Of a stretch of DNA of 64,000 nt, positions 1 to 10,169 are shown in pieces. Every line of letters begins with the position of its first letter. Positions within the stretch are counted from its first letter, which is position 1. Made by a program: the position numbers and the translations under genes. Source of the DNA: Branchiostoma floridae (Eukaryota > Chordata > Leptocardii > Amphioxiformes > Branchiostomatidae); assembly GCF_000003815.2 (NCBI RefSeq), contig NC_049980.1, forward strand, positions 7,500,629 to 7,564,628. Direction: 5' to 3'. The notes under the pieces are model-generated. The model saw only the letters and a list, made by a program, of their open reading frames with translations, was not told where the DNA came from and ran no database searches.

Positions 1-159
1 TTTGGATTATCAAGTTGCTTGAGTAGCTGTATGTTACCTTGCGCTTTTCGAGACAGGCTAAAACTCCATTTTTTACAACATGGAAGCTTCTGTGTTTAAA
101 GGAATACTACATGTTAACTGCGATGCATCATATGGGACATTTTAAAGACATTTTCTTAC

Positions 160-293
160 GTCAGTTATAGCTGTCGGCGTGACTGCCTTTGCTGTTTCGC
201 TTTGCGGAAATACGCTCGTTGTTTCCAGATACAGGTCGGCAGAGGACACATTAGGCGCCGTCACACCATCAGCTGTCTTCCATGGGAGCAAAT
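160..293 (-). CDS. Exon 6: Ser/Thr-rich extracellular stalk
   Basis: Polar and rich in Thr, Ser, Ala and Pro, with an NVSS sequon, as in a glycosylated stalk. It ends in phase 0 at GTAAGA (154-159). The acceptor is uncertain. A site at 294-296 keeps frame with exon 5, but its pyrimidine tract is weak. A site at 334-336 is also possible but would need a phase-0 partner. The rest of the ectodomain is off the left edge. Confidence 0.5.
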
Positions 294-3200
294 CTGTTGC
301 AGTGGTTGGCTCTTCCGTCACAATCATCATGGGCTGTTTAAGATGTAAATATCAGAACGTAACGCTAGTTCACCTTTATCCGTTGGGTAACCTATATCCG
401 TTGCTTTTAAACACAGGGTATTTGAGGATATCACGTTGATGGACGTTGGTTTAAAATTTCAATATTTTCAGTACATTGCAGTTTAAAACTACCATCCGTC
501 GAATTGATGTGCCTAAATACACTGTTTTGCCAAAGAACGGATATAGGTTACCCCGCGGATGTGAACTAGCGTTAACAGCTAGGTGGATTTTCTTTGTAAG
601 GCGTGCTTGCTAAGGCTACAATTTTCAAAACTTGACAGATCTGCGTGTTCAAAAGAATGGATACTCTTATTTTTTTATTACTAGCTTCCTCTTCTTTGAC
701 ATAAAGAACAGGACAAATGTCACATATCTGACGCAGGCGCAGAAGGTCAAAACAATGTTTAAAGTCTTTTTGTTGGCAAATGTTGGCAATTTGGAGTTGA
801 ATATTACAGGTAAGGATTGTGGCTATTTTCTTTTCTTTTAGAAAAATGGGCTTTTAGCCATATTTGGACTGTCCGTTAAGTTGTCGAGTCAGTACAGCGT
901 GTATGTCATCAGGTCTTGTTTATAGAGGTTAAAGGTCATCAGGTGGTGTGAGAAGGGTTTCCGCCGGTAGCTTTCGGCGCAAAATTACTAGATGGATACT
1001 TTAGAAGTCAGAAGTCAAATTGAGTTTTCCCTGGACTAAACCTCAGGCCTAGTATGTGACTTTGAACAGCCTGTTTCTTACATATTTTCTATATATTTGG
1101 ATAGGACTTCGATTTAGTGCTCTATGCCCAGTAACCCAACTCTAGTGAACTAAAATCACACGTCGAATGCAAGATAGGGAACCAACCGAGAGGGCTTCCA
1201 GTGTGGAACCGGTAAATGGTGACACTGGTCGGCTTGACGTACCACTCCGCTCCAGAGAACTGTTTGGTGAGAGAGGGTGAGCCTCATCTACGGACGTGAA
1301 AAGTGCGATGAGACCAGCTCCTGCACTGATGGCGACTGCTGCAGCGATGGCGATGATGACAAGGGGGAGCAGATGGGAACGTGTCGCGCAGAAGCTGATG
1401 GGGAACTCACAGCTATCTGCAGCAGCGTTGTCATCTGTGAGTAGACAATATTTCATATCGTCCTTTACTTACTGCTATCATGTTTCCCTCTCAGAGATAT
1501 ACACGACCTCCAAACGTTTTTGACATACTGGCTACTCTCTTTAATGATTGCCATGAAAGAGAGCCACGGTATAATGCGTGTTGTTAGTGTTACCAATTGT
1601 CACATGCGATGCGATGTCACAAGCAGACAAATGCGAGTCAGAACACTTCTTTTCTTTCGAGAAAGACAAAGCAGTGCCCATAATTTTGTCAAAGTAAGTA
1701 ATCTTGATATATTTCAAGAGTACAGTAAACTGCATAATCTATTGACCGATGCATGAATACGTGTATCGTTTACCAGAATAGCGAACTATAAATTTCTCTT
1801 GAAGGTGACGTAAAAAGTGTCTATGTATTCAAAGTGCGTAGAGCTATCTCCATGGAGCTGGTAGGTTGGACACAGGGTTGTACTAATACCTTCATGGAGA
1901 TGGCTCCTTGGAGGTATTAGTACAACTCCTATTGGATTTTCTTGTGTCAGTAATGGTTACAAACAACATGTCACCTCCTTCGTCTTGTTGTAACGCACCC
2001 GTCGCGTACATCGGGTTCTCGAACAAGCTGTTTACAGGGTCCTTATTGCCGGCATCTTCCGCTGCTGCCTGTCCCCCTGGTCGACTTTGGTGGCCAGCCT
2101 GATGTGGGTTGTCGATTTCATCGTCGTCAATGCGGTGGTACACGTTGTTGCCGGGATTGCCATTGCGCTCATCGGTTTCTTCATCTCTGAAGGAACTTGC
2201 CGACAGATCTGCGTCAGAAAACAGATTTGCAGATCTAAATGAATCGACTTTGGAAACGCCTCTAAAATGCATCTAACAATATGACGTGCACATGAACATA
2301 TTGGGTTTTGCACTAGATTTACACTTTGTTACAAATGATAGTTCGAAACTAGAAAGGCCGACATTTTCTCGTGAGCATGTACAGCATACTTTAATCCATT
2401 TCCACCCCCATGCAAAAATGCGCTGTTCCAAAACATAGTCCCACTCCAAATTGCTTTTTAAGAGAGTTGCTCTTCCAATACCGGAATGAACTATTTTGGA
2501 ACACCCCTGACTAATGCAAAATGGACCTCTATACCAAATTCCAGATTTTGGGGCATTTTTCATACACCCCAAATATTCACGGGCGGGCAAAAATTCACAG
2601 AAAAGACAATGTCTTTCCGATCCATTAACTTACTCACTCAACACTTACTCACACTCGCACTAACACACATTCCGTCCTTAGATTAGTGCACCTATTCCTT
2701 TGTGGTTGAAATGGTAAATGTAAAGGTGGGGTCACACCTGCGTATATATTGAAGTCCGTATGAGGCGCGCATGGGAGTATTTGCCTCCACCAGACTCCAC
2801 AGGTCGTTGGAAAAATAATGGAAATTGGACAAACGTAAACAGGTAACATGTCAGACGAGTTAGCTGGGTCGCTAACCATACTTCTCGGTTAGCTAACTCA
2901 TCTGGCATGTTATGTATCTATATTTGTCCAATTTGTACTATTTTCCCCGCGACATGTGGAGCCTGGTAGAGACTAAGCTATAAGAGCTTCATACGCACCT
3001 AAAACGGACTTGAATATATACGCATGTGTGACCCCACCTTTACAAGATTGTAAACCACAAAACGTACCTCCGTCGTCTTGTGGTAACGTACCCGCCGCGT
3101 ACATCGGGTTCTCGAACGAGCCTGCATCGTTACAGTCCACCCTGTCTGTGTCGTCTGCTGTTGGTAGATCAACAATCACTAGAAGTTATATGGAAGCACC

Positions 3201-5253
3201 GCTATATGTTTCTATCAACTTGGCTTGCATTTGATATATTTTGTTGAACTAGATTGATATTTGATGTTACAGTTGATAGCACAGAGTCATACGTTTTAAA
3301 CTCATGAAGGAATGTGGTTAATGACATCAATATCAAAGACATCAATATCAAAGAAATATCCGATGATGTATCATAAAGTAATTAGTATGTGATTATTTAA
3401 TTGTGCTGATTAACCGTTTATAGTACAGTGCATTATTAAATCACACAGCATATACCATGGTGTGGTGTCTGAAAAAACGTATTCAAATTTGAGACATAGT
3501 CGACCCATGCAGTGCCTCAAAAGCCGCTAGGGAATCCAAATTTACACGACGTATTTTCCTATAGCTATGTCTTAAAATCATGACTATATCGTGTCCAGAA
3601 CACGAAATATCTAAATCGGATGTTCCAGTACTATAACAACAAAGGGTCTCAAATTCATATAATTTTGAGGTCTCAGCAAGACGTATCGACATATAAAATA
3701 TCAAGACAATCCACTAAGTTAAAGGCATTCTCGAGTGATTGTGTTCACACACACACAAACACACACACACACACACTCGCACATGCATAATCATACAATT
3801 GCTCAAACGAAGTATTGTTTGCAAAAGTTACTATGGTGCGACGCTACCTTGGATTTCCTCCTGTTGTAAAGCACCAGGCCCATAGTTCTGGTTACTGACG
3901 AAGCTTGCCGTCACAGGAAGTTGGTTATACGTCCCAACATCGGTATGTACCCTCCCTTCGCTAGTTTGTCCTAGATGATTGTACATATTCATGTTCGGAT
4001 CTTCACAGTCGTCTTCGACCTCGATTTTTTTATCTGTTGTACAATATGATTCATAAACATCAATGCAGAAAAGGAACCAAACGTTAACAACTTAATACTG
4101 TAAACATTGTCATAAAAATGTATATACTAGATACACTTATAAAGACCCTCACTGTGTCTTTTCTCAATACTGTTTGTATATGATAGAACCTGAGTGAGCA
4201 AGAAGTCTGTTGCAATATTCTGGATTTGCTTCACACTGTACACTGTGTTTCTTCGAATATTGCATAGTCTTCAATCTACTTATAATTAACTTATATTATA
4301 TAGCTAGTTTTTTCAAGCTTTATTGAAAAGTAACAAAATCTACATACAATGTGCCATTTACAAGTTAAGTTTCATGGCTGCATTTTAGCAACAGAATATG
4401 ACAGTGTTTTGCGCTTACTATATAAAACATACATACATGTACACATAATAAAGTTTAACCTATTATCAAAATCACACTGCGTACATACAATGGTCTTTCT
4501 GTGTGCGGCAATATTTCAAGACAGAACCTTTGTGTCTGAATTCTCACTGCTTTTTTAACCATTGAAATGACTCTTGGTTTACTATTGGACCAACAGTAAT
4601 TGATTCTACAACAATTATCATTTACTACTGAAGAAAGAAAAGAAAAACTAGCTCCATGCAGTAAATAGTATGATTTCTTTATACAGGAATTGGACTTACT
4701 TGTCACAAACATTTATAAGCACCCACAAGCACACGTTTTGTATTCTATGGCAAAAACTATTCACCTAGTGTCATTCTTTGCAAGGAAGTCATAACCTTTC
4801 AACCATGGTAGTATGTCATATATCATATAGCTAGTTGTCTTATACAATGTACCTTACTTTGCCTTACATTGTACCCGCTTTACAAATGTTGTGCAATAAA
4901 CACTCACGGGGCGCACAATGATCACAATGGTCTTTCAATGATCTCCTGGTGAGCATTCATTGATCATTATGGTTGATGTGGTCGCCACCAAATGTGTTTC
5001 AAAACAGTAGGTGCAATTCCATAGAAAGAACGCCATTGGGCGTTTTGGTGGCCATTTGTGATCTGGAAAATGTTTTTGTCACTCTACGGTCAGATTGGCC
5101 TTGAAGATAGAGAGCACTTTGCTGCTGTCGTTATTGAAAATAGCAATGATCTTATAATTACCTACCTGAGTCTACATCTTTCCCTGAGGATGATGCCAGC
5201 TCGGAAGTCGGTAAGGCAGGGAGGGGCCTTCCTCTGATGTTTGTTTTGCTCAT
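160..5253 (-). CDS. Type II membrane protein with tyrosine-motif cytoplasmic tail (5' exons, gene continues off left edge)
   Basis: Six exons chain on the minus strand with matching splice phases: 5166-5253 (start ATG 5251-5253), 3848-4033, 3068-3157, 1975-2208, 1243-1434 and 160-293. The first five junctions are all phase 1 with GT donors and AG acceptors. The protein begins MSKTNIRGRPLPALP, has no signal peptide, and carries about 200 residues of acidic polar tail. A single hydrophobic segment (LLPLVIIAIAAAVAIS onward, through GLIALF) then leads into a Ser/Thr-rich stalk. This order implies type II topology: N-terminus in the cytosol, C-terminus outside. The tail holds RPLPALP (class I SH3 ligand form), YNHL, YNQL, YHRI (YxxL/I form) and two FENPMY (FxNPxY form). 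The ectodomain lies outside the window, so the ligand and family are unknown. A receptor or endocytic role is inference. Confidence 0.72.
360..574. mobile_element. MITE with TAACGCTAGTTCAC termini
   Basis: The ends read TAACGCTAGTTCAC and GTGAACTAGCGTTA. The inverted similarity continues inward with shared GGGTAACCTATATCCGTT. About 215 bp with no ORF: a non-autonomous DNA transposon in an intron of the membrane-protein gene. A relative lies at 63405-63525. Confidence 0.8.
580..1240. other. Intron of the membrane-protein gene, nothing recognised
   Basis: AT-rich sequence between exon 5 and exon 6. I see no further exon that fits the phase and no named repeat apart from the MITE at 360-574. 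Confidence 0.4.
1243..1434 (-). CDS. Exon 5: transmembrane exon
   Basis: 192 nt, phase 1 to phase 1, acceptor CTCACAG and donor GTACGT. A polar lead (DDNAAADSCEF) is followed by a hydrophobic stretch of about 23 residues rich in Ile, Ala, Val and Gly, then a juxtamembrane stretch with an NSS sequon. This is the only membrane segment seen in the chain. Confidence 0.7.
1975..2208 (-). CDS. Exon 4: FENPMY tail exon, second copy
   Basis: 234 nt, phase 1 to phase 1. The acceptor follows a pyrimidine-rich tract (TTTTCTGACGCAG) and the donor is GTGACA. The sequence is polar and acidic, with NVYHRIDDDE and LFENPMYATGALQQDEGG. The last part is about as close to exon 3 at DNA level as at protein level: about 20 bases encoding FENPMYA match exactly. 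Confidence 0.7.
2721..3042. mobile_element. MITE with TAAAGGTGGGGTCACAC inverted termini
   Basis: The 17 bp ends TAAAGGTGGGGTCACAC are perfect inverted repeats, and imperfect similarity continues inward (GTATATATT and AAGTCCGTATGAGG/C forms). The arms also contain mutually inverted GTTAGCTAACTC stretches. 322 bp, no ORF. A TA target duplication is possible but merges with the palindromic end. It sits in the intron only 25 bp from the exon 3 donor. A truncated copy lies at 13750-14029. Confidence 0.85.
3068..3157 (-). CDS. Exon 3: FENPMY tail exon, first copy
   Basis: 90 nt, phase 1 to phase 1. It contains GSFENPMYAAGTLPQDDGG. FENPMY fits the FxNPxY form known for clathrin-adaptor and PTB-domain binding. 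The acceptor is a tandem CAGCAG, so one Ala codon may be included or skipped without a frameshift. The donor is GTACGT. Confidence 0.72.
3746..3779. repeat. (CA)n microsatellite
   Basis: An interrupted run of CA dinucleotides in the intron upstream of exon 3 of the membrane-protein gene. Confidence 0.9.
3848..4033 (-). CDS. Exon 2: cytoplasmic tail with two YxxL motifs
   Basis: 186 nt, phase 1 on both sides. It carries an acidic run (IEVEDDCEDP), then YNHL, and YNQL 14 residues after the end of YNHL. It ends in NYGPGALQQEE, which resembles the ends of the next two exons and suggests they arose by exon duplication. The acceptor is ACAACAG and the donor GTAGCG. Confidence 0.7.
5166..5253 (-). 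CDS. Exon 1 of the type II membrane protein: start codon and SH3-ligand motif
   Basis: The exon reads MSKTNIRGRPLPALPTSE and ends in phase 1 at a GTAGGT donor (5160-5165). RPLPALP fits the class I SH3 consensus RxxPxxP. I chose this ATG because the exon then joins the next one in frame, and the next exon has no alternative start. Confidence 0.7.
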
Positions 5254-7270
5254 CGTCTTTCAAGCAATGAGCTCATCAAGTCCTAGAGTGGCCGGCGTTG
5301 TCCTCAGAATTCAAAATGTCTGACAAACTGTCGATTCAAGAAAAATGGTGTTTCATAATGACTAAAACGTAACTCTTGAAATATGATTGGCCACAGGCTA
5401 AAATGTCAGTTGACGACGGACTTTGAAAGAAAATGCAGCCACACGCCAACGATGTACCTAGACTAATCAGGCATGGTATCATTGCTTATAATGAATTATA
5501 AATAAGCAGTATTGTTTTAACTCACGTGTCGGTGTATATTTCAATTAGTTGCTTTTGATTACTCAGAATGCTTTAATCGTCATTCTTTGATTATTTTCAA
5601 AACGCCGTATGTTTATATGATTATTAAATCAATGATGATGACAATAGCAATTTTGCACATTTCAACTCAGCTGTCAAAGGAAATATAGTATGACTACTTT
5701 GTCAACAGGACTGGATAAAACAGTGAGAATTAGAAATACCTGCCGAAAACATAATCTCAACATTGCAACAGCCACTGCATTTAAGCTTATAGTTCAGAAA
5801 GGAGACATCAAACACATGATTTGTGACAATCAAAGCTCTTTATTTCGATTCATCTGTTACAACTAACCGCCACGCGTCATGTCTTCATCTTCTGGTTGAA
5901 AGAATAGAATGTCTACACCACCAGTCTGGAATCTGCCTTTTGTAGCACCGAATTTGATCATTAGTTTGTAGCTGAAAAAACAACATTTTTTTCCAAATTA
6001 GACTGAAGAAACGTCGCCATTGGTAGAGTATTCATTTTGTTGTGTCGAAGGTTTGTTTTGCAAGGAAAAATATGAATACAAAAAGACAGCCAAAACAAAC
6101 ATTTCAAATATAAGTTTTCCATCGCCTGTGTGAATCGGGATATCCTTGTGCGATTGTTTCTTTGACGAAAGACTTAAGTGGGAACGTGGTAAATAAAAGT
6201 ACATTCAACAAAACACAAATTCAGCAAGAGTTCAGTTTAAATTATTCATAGTTTTTAAAAAAATTTCTTATTCTATCTTGTCTCATTCATTATGCAAATA
6301 AGGCTTGAATTAACAAAATGTTTTCTGAATGATGGTCGTCTGTACCAAAATTACATGTAAGTTTCTTTTCATTTAGTAGGATTCCTTGTTCTATTTTCTC
6401 ATGAACTATGAGAATGACCAGATCATATAATATTTTATAAAACAAGTCACAGGTATGAATTTTCATCATAACGTTATACCAAGAATTATGGCACATCCAT
6501 ACTGACTATGACACTTAGAGTCTTGTCTGCTTATCTGTTAATATATAAGTTAATTGCAAATTCTTGTTAATTGCAAATGACATGAAATAGGGGGCCCATT
6601 ATCGAACTTGACCTTCGTTTTCCTGACCCCTACCCACCTATCAAATATCATCAGGATCCATCCAAGGCTTCTCGAGTTATGCTGTTAACACACAGACACG
6701 CTCAAAGCATAACCTTGCGCCATTCTGGCGAAGGTAACTATAGAAAATCGTCCATGTAGTTTTATCCACTGGGCTATGTGCTCCTAAGTCAGATAAGCTG
6801 TCCACGGTAAACACTTACAATGTAAACACTTAAGTGTCAGATGCCATCTGACAACACTGATGACCTTGAGGGAACAAATGACCTTTGGGCAAGTAACTTG
6901 ACAGACTGGTTTTCAGCCAGGTGTATTATTCTGTGATGCCATCTAGCGGTCCTTTGTAGTATCTCAGAATCAGAGACACTATGACAGTGTTTAATATGTA
7001 ATCCTTTATAGACAAATCTGGAATTCTGGAAAGATTTGGAGGGCTACTCAATGTTCTCAATTTTACGTTCAGGGCCTTTTTTTAGGTATCAAACTCAACC
7101 AAGAACTACTGCCGTTGTCACAAGAAAGCATGTCTATTTCTTCTATTGTACAGATAGTGTTTTTTTTAGTTGAGGCTGCACTGACTTAATGGATATTGAG
7201 GTCATTGAGACCCCAAAACTTATGCGCGAGGACGAAAAAAGAAAATATCCAGCAAAAAATGCTGCTAAAA
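5254..7270. other. Upstream region of the membrane-protein gene, no gene seen
   Basis: About 2 kb 5' of the minus-strand start codon. It should hold the promoter and any 5'UTR, but I see no convincing TATA box, exon or repeat. Confidence 0.35.
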
Positions 7271-7272
7271 AA

Positions 7273-7465
7273 TCAATCAACCAATCAATCAGCCAACCAA
7301 CCAACCAACCAACCAACCAACCAACCAACCAACCAACCAACCAACCAACCAACCAACCAACCAACCAACCAACCAACCAACCAACCAACCAACCAACCAA
7401 CCAATCAATCAATCAATCAATCAATCGACCAACCAACCAACCAACCAACCAATCAAATAATCAAT
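7273..7465. repeat. (CCAA)n / (CAAT)n microsatellite
   Basis: About 28 consecutive CCAA units (7291-7402), then about six CAAT units, then CCAA again. Both strands are open over the tract (Gln-Pro-Thr-Asn and Gly-Trp-Leu-Val repeats), but that follows from the tetranucleotide and does not indicate a gene. Confidence 0.95.
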
Positions 7466-8700
7466 CTTTATTGCACAACAATTGTACGGGTACAATGTAA
7501 GGCATGTTCGAGAGTAATATGTACAGAACATCAAAACATTGAGGACATTTATGGGCTGTCCTGTAACCGGATGTGATTGATTTACGTTTCTATATCAGGA
7601 TTTTGACATATGAAATAGAGTAGATACTACAATCCCTATAATGCTGTTACTTTTTATTCAGGCTCCAAAGACTGACTAACCTACATACGATAATACAATT
7701 ACGCCATATCTCAGTGGTATTTGTTGCTCACGTCTCACACAAAGGAAATTTTCAGTCCAAGGCACGACCATATAGCAAAGTTCATCAGTCCTTGCGTGAG
7801 AGGATTCACCGGTCTTTTGAAAGGCGTTTGTCCTTCTGGGGTTTCAGGGGGAAACCACACATTATTACATCGTTTGGGACAACCTGCCATGTCAATGGTG
7901 ACTCAATTAGGACAACAATGGCGCGGCGCACGCAAGGCCATTTAGGCTAATGTCTAGGGACGTTACTGCGTCAGTCTACTTTTTGATGTGATCTTTTTGC
8001 TTTGCTTCCCGCTGAACGAAAGGAAAGGGGCTTTTGTTAAAACAATGAAGTTATTCTGGAATACAGAAAAATCAGGGAAGGCATACTGAGTCTGGAACAC
8101 ATAAAAACGTATGTACAATACTTTTATTTTGCTGTACTCTTGTGCCTTAATGAAATAGTCTTGTCATGTACGTATTTGTACCATGTCGCATGTCGCATAA
8201 CCATACCCACATGGTTCACTTAACAATGTCAAGGTTAACTCGGTTCTGTTGTGTTTACCTTGATCTTTACATGATTTGCGGCTCAAAAAGAAAAAAAAAT
8301 CATTTTCTAACGATTCTATACATATAAAGAGATAGTCACAAGAAGAGAGGAGACTTTCGCTATTATATAGGAAGAAAGAAGTAACGTTATTGAAAGGCTT
8401 TTAAATGACGAATCGTTCAGTGAATGTATCTTTGCAGTGAACTACTCGTTCAGTGAATGTATCTTTCTTTACAAACATAAAGAAATGTTCTTAAGCTAAT
8501 ACGTGGGGATGTTTAGGCCCCCATTCCATTCGACGGCGATCTTGCTGCGACCTCGTAGCGATGTGAATTGGATTTATGTAACCATTGACTTCATTATTGG
8601 AAAATCATGTACGAATAACGCAGAGAAAAAAGCAAAGCGTAAAGCGATTTGTTTGAGTGCCCGTCTCCCTAGTTATATTAGGTCGTCGCCCTAGTTAGGT
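7466..8700. other. Non-coding stretch, nothing recognised
   Basis: Intergenic sequence between the microsatellite and the MITE at 8705. Short open frames near 7714-7950 overlap in two frames and show no domain or splice context. Confidence 0.35.
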
Positions 8701-8704
8701 TAAG

Positions 8705-8882
8705 GTCACATTTCCCAACCGGAGCCCGGCCGGGCTGTTTGTGGAAACGAAAACTAACAAAAGTATAAATAGAAATATGTACAAATAATGTCCTCGGCTA
8801 TTCTCTTCGTGTCTTGTGTATTTATATCATACGTTTCGTTCCCGACAGTTGACCTGTCGGGCCCTGGTTTGGAAATGTGACG
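8705..8882. mobile_element. MITE with GGTCACATTTCC termini
   Basis: The left arm begins GGTCACATTTCCCAACCGG. The right arm, read on the opposite strand, begins GTCACATTTCCAAACC and continues with GGGCCCG and CGGGAACGAAA forms. The imperfect inverted repeat is about 48 bp and the element about 178 bp. Confidence 0.75.
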
Positions 8883-8895
8883 TAGGCCTAAAATT

Positions 8896-8970
8896 GGTAC
8901 TCTCCAAGCAGAGGTTAGGCTCCGGCTGTTTTTTTAACGTTTTTTTAGTCGTTTTTATCGGGCTTTCTAT
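8896..8970 (+). mobile_element. Left arm of a GGTACTCTCCAAGCA MITE, cut by a gap
   Basis: Begins GGTACTCTCCAAGCAGAGG, nearly the same as the terminus of the complete MITE at 52219-52362, and runs into the N gap at 8971. The other end is not visible. Confidence 0.5.
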
Positions 8971-9071
8971 NNNNNNNNNNNNNNNNNNNNNNNNNNNNNN
9001 NNNNNNNNNNNNNNNNNNNNNNNNNNNNNNNNNNNNNNNNNNNNNNNNNNNNNNNNNNNNNNNNNNNNNNG

Positions 9072-9920
9072 GTTGCACAATGGGTGGACTCGAGAGCTGA
9101 AAGGACGACAGAAGTCCTGAGACATCAGAAGAAGAACAGGAATGCGGACTCCCCCTTTCAGCACCTGTACTCGGGCCACAGATTCTGTTATGCGTCGAAG
9201 ATCACCAACCCATTCCAGCGGTACGGTACCTACAGCATACCTGACCCTACGGATACAGGTTCTCTGATTGACATTGAAGTGACAGTTTTCCACGATGGCC
9301 AGCATATCAACTGTAAATCTTGCAAGTCAGAGGACCATGCATTCCACGAATGCCCTCATCGCATCACTTGCCACAACTGCGGAAAAAAAGGTCACACAAA
9401 AAAGTGGTGCAGGGCCGAAAGAAGTAATCCATCAAGAGAAAGAAGAGATGTTGAGCAGAAAGTTCAGCAAGGACTCAGAGCTGCCCGGGAGGCGTCCAAC
9501 TCTCGATCGACTAGTGCTTCAAGAGCAGTCGTTAATAACAAAAATAGTGGAGAAGATCAAGACTGGACAGACTGGGCTTCTGGTGATCCCGATGAGACAG
9601 CCGAGAGTCTAGTTACAGGGGACAGTGATGGCGCAGAGAACACTCGGTGTGAGACAGAGTCAATTGCAAACCCCCCACATCAGGAACAAGCCGGTCTCTC
9701 TGGTGGAACCAATCAGAGAAGATTTACACGTTCAACGCGCCCAGCGCCCACCAGCACTGAGGACACTAGAGATCAAAGTCAACGGCGTCAACCTGGGACA
9801 TCAAGGTCAACTAGGAAGAGAAAGAATGTTCTGACTCCGCCTGACAAGTCGAAGCCGGACAAACTGTACAAAGAGGACGGTCGCCACAACGATCAGAGGA
9901 GAAACAAAGACAATGGGTAG
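9072..9920 (+). CDS. LINE ORF1 protein, gag-like with two CCHC zinc knuckles (N-terminus lost in gap)
   Basis: The frame is open from the edge of the N gap, so the true start is probably upstream and the visible part is about 282 residues. After an N-terminal region containing FQRYGTYSIPDP come two adjacent zinc knuckles, CKSCKSEDHAFHEC and CHNCGKKGHTKKWC, both C-x2-C-x4-H-x4-C. The C-terminal half is long, hydrophilic and low in complexity, rich in Ser, Arg, Asp and Gln, with a basic cluster STRKRKN. In L1-group elements ORF1 binds the element RNA and forms the ribonucleoprotein; the knuckles fit that role. Stop codon TAG at 9918-9920. Confidence 0.82.
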   Translation, partial: VAQWVDSRAERTTEVLRHQKKNRNADSPFQHLYSGHRFCYASKITNPFQRYGTYSIPDPTDTGSLIDIEVTVFHDGQHINCKSCKSEDHAFHECPHRITCHNCGKKGHTKKWCRAERSNPSRERRDVEQKVQQGLRAAREASNSRSTSASRAVVNNKNSGEDQDWTDWASGDPDETAESLVTGDSDGAENTRCETESIANPPHQEQAGLSGGTNQRRFTRSTRPAPTSTEDTRDQSQRRQPGTSRSTRKRKNVLTPPDKSKPDKLYKEDGRHNDQRRNKDNG

Positions 9921-10169
9921 GACTTAGGTCTATCTTCCCATCACACCCATGGTTCGACTACTCNNNNNNNNNNNNNNNNNNNNNNNNNNNNNNNNNNNNN
10001 NNNNNNNNNNNNNNNNNNNNNNNNNNNNNNNNNNNNNNNNNNNNNNNNNNNNNNNNNNNNNNNNNNNNNNNNNNNNNGTAAGTGATTTAATTACTATGGT
10101 CAGCCCTTCACCCTGGGATGCTTTACGCACACCCTGGTACCTGTCATAGCAAAGGACAAGTTATTTTGA

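Noticed and set aside
3848-4033. A classical ITAM (YNHL and YNQL)
   Set aside because: The spacing of 14 residues is beyond the usual range and the acidic context alone is not enough.
7273-7465. Open frames of ~100 codons on both strands over the CCAA repeat
   Set aside because: They are translations of a tetranucleotide microsatellite and have no other support.
9084-9612. Second frame (9295-9612) over LINE ORF1 as a separate gene
   Set aside because: It is a shadow of ORF1; the zinc knuckles are only in the ORF1 frame.
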